64,000 nucleotides of DNA. Source: Bostrychus sinensis (lineage: Eukaryota; Chordata; Actinopteri; Gobiiformes; Eleotridae). A program made the translations under genes and the position numbers. The stretch is from contig CM036240.1 in NCBI GenBank assembly GCA_020698575.1, positions 27,493,211 to 27,557,210 on the forward strand, given 5' to 3'. Numbering within the stretch: the stretch's first letter is position 1; each line of letters begins with the position of its first letter. Positions 1 to 12,900 of the stretch are shown one piece after another. Below the pieces are notes generated by a model. It did no database searches, had not been told where the DNA came from, and saw only the letters and a program-made list of their open reading frames with translations.

Positions 1-802
1 ATTTTTTAACCAAAAAAATAGGGCATGTTTTGTGCCATTTTACTGAAGATTGACTTCTTTGTTGTCATCTCATCAAACTACATCTTTTGGCTCTTTAGCA
101 CCTTTTTAGCTACTTTAGGATTGGTACCTAATGGTGTGTAAAGTGTCTTTTTTGGGTGCCTAGATGTATAGCACAAGAACTGTACTTCTTTGGATTAAAA
201 AAGAAACGCTTTTTTCTTCTGAAGTGTAGACCCTAGTTGCTTATAAACAGTTGATCCACTTTCCATAAAAAAACAAAAAAACAAAAAACTTCAATTATAA
301 ACTGCCAACACTTAATGTTTACCCTTTTGTGTTCCTCCAGGGCTCACCAGGCCAGAACCCAAGCCGAACCATGGAGCTGTGAGCCTTCTTTCCTCCATCC
401 ATCCTTCTCCCATTTGCTGTTGCTGCCCCGGAGCCAAAACCACCTCTTCTTCTTCTGCCCTGCTCTGGCGGTTTGGCACGGGTCCCTCTCAAAACAACCC
501 TGGGAGGAAAAAAAAAACCAAGAGGGGCGGGAGCTGTAAACTTTCCCCAGCTGCTGTCCAGACACATGCTGCATTGCAACCATTCCCCAACCACTTCTGC
601 ATCCTCCACTATGACAAAACTGCTAGCCTGCTTGTGAGCTAGCACTTGGCACAATACAGAAATCTGTCCTTGGGGTAAAAATACAAGCAGGCCCTACACA
701 CTAATTTTTCGGCATTTTTTTGAGACACATTCCAAGTGTATAGTTTAGTTGTGATTCCTTTCTATTGGAAGTCTTGGGAAGGCCATTCCAAAGGCTACCA
801 GG
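1..802 (+). other. Upstream flank / probable 5' UTR region of clasp1
   Basis: The first 300 bases are A+T-rich with no recognisable gene. From about 341 to 640 the sequence is richer in G+C and follows a good acceptor-like tract (ttttgtgttcctccag, ending near 340), so a non-coding 5' exon is possible. Just before the start codon, AG at 770-771 follows a short pyrimidine run and could be the acceptor of the first coding exon. Short open frames at 315-654 on both strands show no known motif and look like chance. The transcription start cannot be placed from sequence alone. Confidence 0.4.
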
Positions 803-997
803 ATGGAGCCCAGTATGGAGAACTGCCTTACCCTTGTGCTGCAAAAGGATGTGGGCAAAAGGCTACAAGTGGGCCAGGACATCATCGACTACATCTTGGA
901 TAAGGACAAGTCACATGACCTGGATCAGGACCAGACAGCGCTGGACAAGATGGTGGATGGCATTGCAAGCTCTTGGGTTAACTCTAGTAACTTCAAG
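803..997 (+). CDS. clasp1: clasp1 coding exon 1 (alpha-type start, TOG1 N-terminus)
   Basis: Encodes the first 65 residues, beginning MEPSMENCLTLVLQKDVGKR, nearly colinear with the start of mammalian CLASP1 alpha. The ATG has A at -3 and G at +4. A second in-frame ATG lies at codon 5. It ends ...SSWVNSSNFK, then donor gtgcgt, phase 0. The 5' border of the exon is unresolved (candidate acceptor at 770-771). It forms the first helices of TOG1. Confidence 0.95.
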
Positions 998-3900
998 GTG
1001 CGTAATTGAACACAATTTGTCATATTAGGCTTAGCAAAAAAAACAACTTACTTCTTCTAGGATTAGATTTGGAGTAATGGGCAGTATCTGTCCAAGCCAA
1101 ATTGAATTAATTTGATCAGACTGAGGGAAATCTGATCAAATGTGTTTACATGGCCCGAAGCAGTTCTTGACACATGCTGGTGTTTTGGCCTCCTCTGAAG
1201 ACATACTTGGATTGGTATCAGTTATTGGGGCAGACCACAAGCAATTAGCAACAGTAAATAATCACTAAATCAGGAACAATCATCAGAGAAGATTAGATAT
1301 GGAAAGTTTACAATTTATTTACATGTACAAAATTAATTTTTCAACAAATCTCCTATGAATTGCTCCTTACATGTTTTTAGACTAAAGCACAAGAAACTTT
1401 GCCATAATTGAAGATCTTTTTGGCAAGTCAAAATTATGACATTGGCCAAAAGATTATGTTTGCCTTTTATTGACAGGACAGGAAATTATGGAAGGGGAGA
1501 GATATTTGGTAAATTGCTTAAGAAGTTGAGACTCAAACCATGACGCCGAGCTGAGCTGTAGTCACTTTATATATGCGCCACATGCTTTATTTTATTTTTT
1601 TTAGTGCTGTAGCAACATCCCTTTTCATGTTATATTGAACTGCCATACAGCCATGAATTTAAGCTGTTCCAGCTGTTCCAGTAATAGTACTGAATCACAA
1701 ATGGGTTGCATGTTGATCATTGTGGTAACAATGTGACTTGCAATATTTCATCAGCCACTTTATCATAGTAAAAAGTAGGGGAAGGGAAGGGAATGGTATT
1801 TGTATAGCGCTTTAACTATGACACAAGTCACCCAAAGCGCTTTACACACAGTAGGGAAGGGGTATTTCATTCACTCCATACTCGGTGGTGGTAAGCTACG
1901 TTTTGTAGCCACAGTTTCCCCTGGGGTAGACTGACAGAAGCGCGGGTGCACACATCTGCACCAACAGACCCTCCAACCACCACCAACCACTCACTCACTC
2001 ACATTCACACCGGCTTCCTGGTGTTCCCCAGCGGTCTCCCATCCAGGTACTGACCAGGCCCTACCCTGCTTAGTAGTACAGGTATTTTGAAATGCATTTG
2101 ATTAGAAGATTATTAGGCACACAGAAAGCTACGACATTATTTTGTCTGGCTGACAGATTACTTCATTGCAGTTTAAGACGCATTTTAGGATGTAATGTGA
2201 GTTGCACAGTAACTTGAAGTTTGGTGGTTCCCACTTGTCGTTGTGTCCTCTGGAAAGACACAGAATCCTACCTTGCTGTGACATTGGCACATGAATGTGT
2301 GAGAGTGGATGGATGCTTTGAGTGACTGTGCAGGAAAACAAGTGCTATTGCCAAGCTAGTGCTAGAGCCAGTTAAGAGCAACGTGTAATATGTCTTGTTC
2401 ACATTTTGACTCGATAATAGATTCTGAAGTTCTGTTGCATTTTAAGGAATATCATAAACAGTTTTTTATAACTTTTTTGAGCATTGCATTCCAAATGTGT
2501 TTAATGTCAGTGCCTGGGTAGAGAAATATGCTAAAAGTCACTGAATTCTTGCCTTGCCTGAGAGGTAGTTCCAATTGCCATCATAAATCTTATTGAAAGC
2601 GCAACTTTTATTTTCCCCTCATTTTTCCTTAAGTTGTATTATAGTTAGGATAATAAGTTATAGGGAAATAGCTTTGTGTACTTAGCCTATGCTCCATGTC
2701 AAAGCTTGTGTGAAAACATCTTGAATCCCAGTCTCTTGTTTGTGCTTGCAGTGTTTGCACCTATTGTTCATCTGCATAATGCTTTGTATCAGTTTGTTTA
2801 AGGAGGAATTTCCAGTCTTTCTCAAAGTTTTGCTGAGAAGCAGCTGTATTGTTCCCTCTTTACCACTGGCCACAATCTCTCCCCTTGTTTTTTTGTATTT
2901 CGGAGCACACTATTTTATCTAACCCTGAAAATTGATTGGATCGGCAGTCCCGCATGCTTTCTTTGCCGTTTCTGTAAGTATGCACTGTTTACTGAAGGCT
3001 CTGATTTCACGTCACTGCAGTCAGATGTAGGTCTGAAAATCTCTGCGATCTCTGCCTGAACAAAGCCCGGCCTGCCCCCGGTGCCCTACATACAGCAGCT
3101 CATGGGTGGGATTTCACATAGATTTTTTTTTTCCCCTCTCTCTTGCTGTCTCTAATGCTGGCGCTGGGATGCTGTCTTGTTATAGAAGGGCTCTGAAAAG
3201 TCTCAACCGTTGGTAGAAGTGGTAATAAGCTGCAATGAAACCTTACAGATATGAAGCACACAAGGAAGAATGTAATTGGATTTGACCAGGTTATAACTTG
3301 GAGCCGAAAATTCTCAAATCTCAAAGACAACCAGCTTTTTTACAGTGTAGAAATCTCTTTTTTTTTTTGTTTTGGTCACCTCTGTTTATCAAAAACCTAT
3401 GCAAAATTATCCATGCACCTGGCTGTGTTGGCCAATCTAAAGGGACCTTTAGTAAACTTTTGTACTTTTTATATGGGCACATAACACTTTGATTTAAGGT
3501 TGATTTGATGATGTTTTAAATGGCACATGAAAAATCCTAACATTGTTGCAATACAGGCATTTTCTAGAATCTTTCATGTATTTTCTTAATTGCAGCAACA
3601 ATAAATTAGTTGCGTATTGCGCAGCTCTCCTCAGTACGTAGTAAAACTCTCTGCTTGTATCCCCAGAACAGGCTTAGCTGATCACTTGGCAGCTGATGTG
3701 GAAAGTATTCAGTTTGAACTGCTGAGAATGAGAGAGGCTGGATTCGCCATAAATGGAGGTTTGGTGCGAGGCTTCTAGTACAAAGACTGTTCTTCAGACC
3801 AAGCTCAAATTCAAATACCTTCATGTAGTATTCATCATTTTGAGTTGTACAAAAAGTGACAAATAAAAGGAGAAACCATTGGCTGGTTATAGAGATGAAT

Positions 3901-6900
3901 GGAGACCTTGTGCATCCTAGTATAGTTGTTGCTGGTATTATGTAAGCCAACAATGTGCAGGAGAGAAATGGAGATGTCTCCTAACGCCAATAATGGACAA
4001 TTTTCTCCTTAATATATTATTATTATTATTATGTCTTCGTGTCTTCAGAGCCTTGTGATCAAATTGTATGCTCTTTTTATACAGTGCAGTGAAGAACAGA
4101 ATAAAAACCCCACAATTTTAATACAAGCATATGTTTTTGATCTCCTGGGTCATGCTGAAGTAGCCAGTAGCTGACTCATGAAACCTTGCAACAAAACTGT
4201 TTTATAGTAACCTAATAGCAGTGGTTCCCAAACCAGGACTAAATCAGCGCATACTCAGAACTAAACAAGGTCTATGTCTAATCACTGACTGAGGAGTGAA
4301 TTTAATTCCCAACCGGAGCAGGACTTAAAACAGAAAGAAACCTGCCTCTTAATTAGGGCTGCACAATAAATTTATTGTTATTGCAATATCAGCAAACACA
4401 ATAGCCGTATGACAAGAAAGTAATTGTATCACAATAATGCTAAGGTCCTTTGTGTGACAGAGATTTACACTGTAAGAATATTTTTCCTATCAGAGCCTTC
4501 AATAAAAATGTATTGTCACCAAAAAAAAATAATTTTAAAAGTCAAAAGTTTCTAAATTTAGCATTGTTTTAGTGCTTAGTCGTTGTTCAGTTTTGACTAG
4601 TGCATATAGGGCCTTGTATTTCTGCTTTAAATTTATTTGAACTTACTATGGCAAAATAGTCCATCACAATATCTCCAATCATGCCCCAATATTCAACATA
4701 GTTTGCATGTTTTTCTCATATTGTGCAGCCCTACTCTAACCCAAACTAAGTCAGAACTGCAAAGACTCTTGAGTACCACCACTGGTACCCTACCTATAAT
4801 ACCACAGTTTAAGAATCACTGCCTAATATTTGTGTTATCTGTAAGTGTGAATGCATGGCAGCCATATAGAGTTTGTCAAAATTCTCTCTATATCCATATA
4901 TTCCAACTATGGCATGCCTGCTGGTTAAAAGTTCCAGAGGTTTGAGTCTCTCAACACTGTTCATCTTGGTAGAACCTACATAAACCAGTGTGTTGGGATC
5001 AACAATGGCTTTTATATTTTTGCTGTATAAGATTGACATAATTGCTTCCTATTTTACATTTGGGTAAAGATTGTGACAATAATCCAATACCGAGCTAGTG
5101 TCAGTCACAGCCCTAGATTTTGTGTCACATAACATAATCAAGCTAAATAATTATCTGACAAAATGTGATTTATAGCTCAGCCTGTCCCATTTCTGCCCCT
5201 CCTCTGTCTCTGAAGCTGATTTGGGTGTTGTCAGTGAGCATCCATCACCTCACCTCTCCCCTCCATCAGTCGTGTCTGGGTCTGAGAGCAGGCCTGGTCT
5301 CTGGCTAGTCAATGTTGGCCTGCAGCACTGGGTTCTGGGTCGACAAGGAGTGATGGGATGGATCAGACAAACTAGTGCCAACTATAAATGCTGTTAAACT
5401 GAGCAGACTCTAGCCACAGACAATGTATTCACAGGATCAAGTCTATTCCATGCAGACATTGATAAGTGTTTCCCATTTTAAAGAACTAAAAAGTAGACTA
5501 AGCAATTATGTTGTTACATTTGAACACAACCAAAATGATCTCCTGCAATGAATATAGTGTGGTGCTCAGAAAAGAGCAAGACGTCAATACGTTTACATGA
5601 AGTCAATACGTTTACATGAAGTCAATACGTTTACATGAAGTCAATACGTTTACATGAAGTCAATACGTTTACATGAAGTCAATACGTTTACATGCAGGTC
5701 GAGAAAAGCGAATTATTGCTTGCTCCGATTATAACAGTGTTTTAAACTGCATGTAAATCAGATTTGGGGGTAGTCATTCAAATTTCTCTTAATTGAAGTT
5801 TAGTACCTGGATAATGTGGTTAATTGTTGGACTAGTGCTGCATTTAAACAGCATAATCTGATTAAGCTAGGTGAGGCATTCAAATGCCCTCAGTACTAAA
5901 CAGACAGAACAACATTAGTCCAATGTTTAGAGACACACTCACTCATTTTTATACCAGCAAAGACACATTATGGATCCCTTATGGCTTGTGTTTTATTGTT
6001 TTGGTCCATTGTGTTTAAAAGTGAAACACATACTGACATAGATTTGTTAGATTTATGGGGCTGTGTGAGATGTAGCTGCCATATGGGGAATGCATTTTTT
6101 ATTTTTATTTAGTGAAGTAGAAGTGTCATATTTATTTTTATTAGTAAACTATGATTACCGCGTAAATTAGAAGTGTTTATTAGCATTTAGTGCTACAATG
6201 TTTTAGCCCTGCTGGTAAGTCCCCAGACCACTTTAACGCAGTGCCGTGTCTCAGTAATTCGGCTCTCTGCTCAGCTTGTTTTGCCAGCAACTGAAGAATA
6301 TTTTATAAGTTATTTGCCAAAGGAATATGCAAGTTTGTAAAATTGGTAGTAAATGCTGTCTCAGTTACAGTTGGTGTGAATGTTGTTAAATTATAAAATG
6401 TGTATGTTCCCAAACTTACTAAAAGCCATCTTGTGCTGGTTAGGTTAATGTATCTATCTGCTCTTTATGAATGAATCCAGATCCATAGAAGCATAGCAGA
6501 GAAGATTTGATGAATTTTATATTCGTGAAAATTACTCAACTAACTTGTATATTTTTTGTGTAAATAACACATAGTCTGGAATGTAAAGATGGCATTGTCT
6601 TTATGTCACAAATACGTTTATGTGAAATATATGTTTTAATTTCCACTGCTGTGCACAGGCCCACAGATTTATGAGCATACATTGTGAAGAATTGACCACT
6701 TGGAGTTTTAGTCACTGCAGCTTGAATTGTTTTTGAAATTGATCTTAGCTTTTGTTTACTGTTTTTGTTTCTTGGTCTGTCTTGTGGGAGCCATTTGATG
6801 GTCCTTGAGTTTATTTTCAAGCAAAGAAATATTGTTATTTTCACTCCTTGTTACATAAGTATTGGTTTCACAGGGTCACAAAAGAAGAAAGGGGCAAAGA

Positions 6901-9900
6901 AAAGTCATTCTGAACAAGTTTAAAATCATCTTGCCAAATGCCATTCTGTTGCAGGTCGAAGAGTGTAGTTGAAAGGACAGAGTAGCATGCTTCTTTGAAC
7001 ACTGGACAAATGATTAGCTGGAAGTGAATTGGTCGTAAACACTTCTTGTTGCAGATAAATGACTTTGAAGTTGTACTCGTCAATGGCTGTGCTGCAGGGC
7101 GTGAAGCTTTAACAGGACAGTGTTTAACAGCCAGCAAACATGATACAACCATTACCATTCAGAGACACTGGAATTAGTTTTATGTTAGTAGATTTCTAAT
7201 ATATCGAAGTCCTAGGGTCTCTTTTTATCTTTTTTCTCATAATACACATCCTATTTGTTTGATCATTGACCTTCAGGGAATATACTTAGAACCAATCTTA
7301 TAAAAGAGGGAGAAATGTCCTTATGTAACATCATTGGTAAAATATTACACAAGCAGGTGTTAGGTTGACTGACTCACTTTAGATATTTTAAGCTCCTGAA
7401 GAAATAGGTGAAGAAATGATAACTATACTTTTTGAATGCAAGGAGACAGTTTAATGAATTTATCTACAAAGTCATTTAAGGAATTGCATCAATGTAAACC
7501 TTATTGTTAACTGACAAGTGACAGTGATGTCATATGAACAATGGTAGTAAAATATACATGTGCAACTAGATGAAGCCACAAAAGCCACTGTGGAAGAAAT
7601 GTCAACAACATAAGAACAAACTTCATTTTACTACACAATGTGTAGACATTTTAAGAAAGCTATGTATAAAAACTATAATGCATGATGCCAGTCCTCCAAG
7701 GGCTACCTTGTGTTCTCTCATGAAATTCTTTTTGAGAAAGTATACTATGTAAGATAATAACAATGGGTCACAGTGTCTTACTATGACTCAATATTTTTGT
7801 CTTTCATTTTTGTGAATGTTTACAACCTTATGAATTTTCACCATAATTGTACAGCGAGCTTTGTTTTTTTTTTTTGCCACAAACAGCATTTATGTTGCAA
7901 GTAATAGACCCTTCCATGAGTGACGTATTTAGATTACAAGATTAAGGTTACAAGATTATTTCTCATTCATTTTTACAAGGGATCTTTTAAAAGTTTGTGG
8001 TGAATGATGGATTACATCTGAGCATATATTAACATACTATTTTGGTTGCCACTTTTCTATAGCTACTTGTCCAGCATATCATTACAATTGGGATACGCGG
8101 TATAGCTCAGTTGATAGAGCCACGACACATATACAAGGCAACTACAGCCTACCTTGGCATCGTGGGTTCCCGCTCGCACTCCGACAGTTGGCAAATGTCT
8201 CTCACTGCTCTTTCCTTGATTTTCTACTAATCTATTCTTTCAATAAAGCCTAAAAATTGCTAAAAAATATCTTTTAAAAAATGTGTAAAGCAGGACGCTT
8301 TATTCACCCCCACAACAACTCATTCAACCATCACACAGACTCCCAAACACATTATTTAAGGTAAGGTGATTCACCCAAAAATCTGTTGAAAACTACAGAT
8401 TGACTTTTGGCCACCAGGCATGTTTAATGGAAATGTCGTGGTCCATTTGCTTCTCCTTTTTTTTAGATTTCAGTTGTCTATCAATGTATCAGTCAATTTC
8501 ACAGCAACTCTCTTTCCCATTTTAGTTGACTTTTTTGAGTATTTGCGCTAACAGGTAGCTGTTAAAGCTGCTTTGCCACTCACAGCAGTTCATTCAGCAT
8601 GCCGTGACGTCATCTGCATACCCTCTGTTATGGTCTGTTAGTTTATGGCACCATTCCTTTGGAACGCAGCCGTTCTGTTTACAAACACTGATAGGGTCTA
8701 TAGCATGAGTGAAATGTACATTGTATATTTATTAGGACATATTACTGTGTGCTGTAATAACTAGGCTAAGTGGTTAAGTCTCAGTACTTAAAAATGTGGA
8801 TTCTTAAAACCCTTAGGGGATGTTCTGATAATCTTGTAGTAGCACCTACCTATACTGACAGGTCTAGCTACTACCACTACTTCATCATCTGTCTGTGTGT
8901 GTTCTTATGTAACCTGCAGTATTTCAATCTTTAACTTACTCCAGAGTCAGTGACATTTGTAACCTTTATCCAGGGCCAGCTCTAATGCTGTGGATTAATC
9001 TGTATGGAACAGCTGAGACCATTGTGTGTAATGTGATACAATCTGAGTCAAACAGGTGGAAAACTTGAGCACTAAAAGGCAACAGGAGTTCTGTGAAAGT
9101 CCAAGGACGACAGAGGACTTTGAATCCATGGCAAATTGTTAACTCTTAACTACAGCTGTGAACAATACACAGCAAAGTCGGGAGATAATGCAAAACATGG
9201 TCTTGCTGCAATATGAAAAGTTAAAAAGTACAAAGTGAAGAATGTGGGCTAATGCCAGTAGTATTGTAGTATTAATACTCTGATTTAACATGTACCTACA
9301 CCAGGTTATATTTAAGAAGACTTTGGTTTTCTAGTTTGTCTTTTACCAAAAGCTCAAAACATTATGGTCAGCTTTTAACCACATTTTTTCAGGAAACATC
9401 AGAAATAGGTCAAGGAAACAAGACGCCTTGGCAGAGGTCTGTGCTCTTCAGGTGCTTTTAGTCACATTTAGAAAATAATGCATATTTGTAGTGCTTTTTA
9501 AACCATATGCCTTGGCTAAGAATAGGATTATATAATTTTTATTATGAAATTGATTGGGTTAGGGAGAACATGATGGATCAATGCTCAGTGGTACAATCTG
9601 TTTGATGTGCTATGAAATGCAATGGCTGCTGGTTTGCATTCAGAAGATGTATGAATTTACCTTGTACACCAGGCTGGATTGTGAAATTTGTATGTTCACA
9701 AATTCACAAAATTCATCTTGTCAGACTCCCGCTGATCCGTTTGGGTCTGAGCCGGTAGCGGCTGGGCCAATGCCGTGAGTGGGCGGGTTTTAGGTTTGCC
9801 AACAACAACAAGCTCTTTTAGCGATACTTGTTATCAAGATGGCGACGCAGAAAAATAAAAAGTATGCTTCTCTGCATTTACAAAAACTGCAAAAAATCTT

Positions 9901-12900
9901 TATTGTGTTGTTTTACTGTTGTAGCAGTTTGTTGTTTAGCTACGGAGCTGGTGTTTTATCAAATCTCCTCCAAATATTCTACTGAAAGTCCTGCCCTTTC
10001 ACAAACGTTTTCAATAAGAGCCATTCCAGATTGATATAACGTGAGCAACTCTTTGCTAATGTTATATCAATCTGGCCTTTGCTAGGTTATGTATGAGTGG
10101 CGTCTCATAGGAAATTATTGCTGTGCATATTAATGTTATATAAATCCAGAATATCCTGTCTCTAATGCATTTTGGGGTTGCAGATGGTTTTGTCCAATGA
10201 CAGTGAGCACAATCTAATGTCTGCAGCTGCATTACAGATCACTATGTATGATGTAGCAGTGGTCAGCCAGAGGAGCTCCAGACAGTGTGTGAAGCCTGAA
10301 GTAAAAACAGAAAGAGCTAAACAATTGGTCTGCTTCATTTCCTGAAATGCTCCCAGTGGTTCCTTTTCTCCTCCTTTTGAATTTGAATCTATTTTCAAAC
10401 TGAAAGCCAGATCTCCAGATACTTATGTTGTCTCTGTTTTCTTTTATTAAGGCCACTGTATGGTATATCAAAGCAGCAACAAATCAATGGGCATTACTCT
10501 ATTGGAGCGACAATTGGGTTGTCTAAGTTTGTTTCAGTATTATGTGTAACCGCATATTATGTCATGTGTCTGCAAAAACACTATCAAAGCACATGGCTAA
10601 TTTGCATAAATCTGTAGGACTCACATAAATGCTATGGCTTTTGCATAAATGAATTTCTATCTATCATCTATCAAATCACAAAATCAAATGTCAAGAGATA
10701 ATTTGACTACCTTCCTCTGGAGGGTATTTGTTAGCTTTCGTTTTGCATAGCTAGCCAGTGCTTTGTGCGCTAGCAGCAACATTAGCCACTGTTTACAATT
10801 ACAAGAGACACTTTCAGTTTTATTTCTGACACTCATTTTTCAGATGGAATAGGAACTTGCATCTAATCCCGTCTTTCATTTACTTTCTATTGCTCTTTTC
10901 AGGGTTATCTGGAGATTAATGATGGTTGGTGAATGAATTAATTCTGCCCAACTGTCTTTTTGCATCAATCATTTTCAGTTTTCATGATTAATCTTTTCTC
11001 TTCTTACCTTGAAAAACCTTCTGTTTAATCCCACCACCTTCATCACTAACGTGCTATGTGTTTTTTGTGTGTATTCAAAGATTGTAATCTGAAAAGACCC
11101 TCTTCCTACTGCTACCACTGCAGAAATCTGTCCAGTAATCTGATGTTTTATTTAATCTCCTCAACTTAAGGATCTTTTTCTTTTTCCCCTGTTAAGCTCT
11201 CAATCCAGTAATGCGCCCGACCATCTGTTTTCTTAAATTAGCAATCCATCAATACTTGATATTTTTGAATAGGGAGTGTTTCCCTGAAATTCTTTGGACG
11301 TAAATTGAATTTGAAAATATTTTCAACCCAAATTGCTTTGCAATTAATGAGCTCAACTGTCTGGCAGATGGGGAGAGGAGATAGAAGTGGGCTTGCCTTT
11401 TCCAGTTGATGCTCTCATTACCACACACTGAGAGATGAATGAGGGGCTGGTGACTCTTATCAGCCCCACACTGAGACCGCACAGGCCAAACAGGGCTAGA
11501 TTCTTGACGATGGATAAATTTGTTGCTGGAAGAGACAGCTGGAGGAAGTGTACATTTCCTTTGTATGCAGAAGCCACTGTGTGAGGAGTTGGTAATCTAA
11601 TATGTGCACTCTAGGATCAATCCAAACAAGTAAAAGTGGGTAATGGGAGCAAGTTAAATTACATGTTTAATATTACAAATAAATATTCTCTTCTAACAAT
11701 CTGATATCACCAAATTCACAAAATGTCCTTTAGAAAGGGTGTTTAGGTGTTCGAGTTTCCTAAGTCTCTGTGAGAAACTCAATTTTCTTGTTTTTTATGT
11801 GCTGATACTTTGAGAAACTTTTGAATTACTTAAATAAAACAACTGGAAAACAAAATGTTATACTATAACATTATTATAACAAATATGACGGTTGCCTTGC
11901 ACAGCTGCTGAATTCTTGTGAGAGTTGTGAGTTTAAAAACTTGCTGGAAAACTTGTTGTCTTGCTCAGCACAATGTGCATCCAAAATGATGCCTGTTCGA
12001 CCAATGTGTGTGGTAGTAGTACTGACTGCTCTGGGTGTGTTTTAAGTTTGGAGCCAAAGCAACCATTTTACCATATTAATGAAGAAAATTTGACATTCCT
12101 TTGATTTGATAAAACAGGTGGTTACTTACAGTTGGTTCATCTAATCACTGACTAGTATTTATTTAAAGTATGTGTCCTTTGCAAATGCCCTTTGTGGAAG
12201 CCCTACTAAGCTGTTCTGTTAAAAAGAAGCCTCTGGTGGCAAGTCAGATTACATATAGTAAAAAAAAATTACAATATATAAACCATGCCTTTGCAGTGAT
12301 TGCTGAACTTTTCTCCCTATGATGGTTGCGCAAGTTCAATAATCAACACGGTGGAGGGGTTAGAAGAGTCAACTGAGTAAAGCTCAGAGAACAGAGGCCT
12401 ACTTTATACTGTTGATCTCAGCTGTGAGCGTTTGCTGTGTTTGTGAGAAAGAAGACCTGTAGGCATTGATCAGCTGAGCGTCAGTAGGTGTCTTTACATG
12501 GACCCCACATAAATGAGTAATAACAAACTTTAAAAGTGGATTAACAATGTAAATATGCTTTACAAACTCTGATATTGCTTGTCAGATAGTTACTAGTCTC
12601 ATTAAAAAGGCCCACAGAAGCTGTTTATTTTGAGGAAGCAGGCTGGACACAGCTCTTAATTCCTATAGCCTTTTATTGCTGTGTGACAGAAAGCATATTC
12701 TGTTTCAATGTGGTATAAAAACTTCTCTCACAGGAGGTATGCAAGGTGTAAAGTGGGTAGATCTGCTTTAAAAACCACCAGCGTCCTCGTTTCCTTAGAG
12801 GAAATTTACACCTGCTGGTGCTGGGGCAGAGCAACCTCCATCGTGAAGGACCCATTGCACCTAGCACACATACTGTCCACATTTCTCCCCACTTTTTCCA

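Noticed and set aside
315..654. Overlapping open frames on both strands (up to 111 codons)
   Set aside because: Low-complexity composition, no homology recognised; may be 5' UTR sequence.
2028..2078. 5S rRNA gene on the minus strand
   Set aside because: Only the internal-promoter half of 5S is present and it runs into SINE sequence, so it is a 5S-derived SINE.
3606..3953. 115-codon minus-strand open frame
   Set aside because: No motif or splice context; length is within chance for a window this size.
8097..8170. Possible tRNA gene (A box, partial B box)
   Set aside because: B box is decayed, no cloverleaf can be drawn, and a second copy with the same non-tRNA body and tail occurs at 50319. 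It is a SINE.
9828..10034. Small gene beginning near caagatggcgacg
   Set aside because: The atggcg start resembles a 5' exon, but the frame is short, hydrophobic by chance, and next to repeat-like inverted sequence.
10172..10235. U4atac snRNA, which lies inside human CLASP1
   Set aside because: Fragments ttggggttgc and tgtccaatga occur in the right order, but spacing differs and the rest of this highly conserved RNA is absent. No convincing copy was found on either strand.
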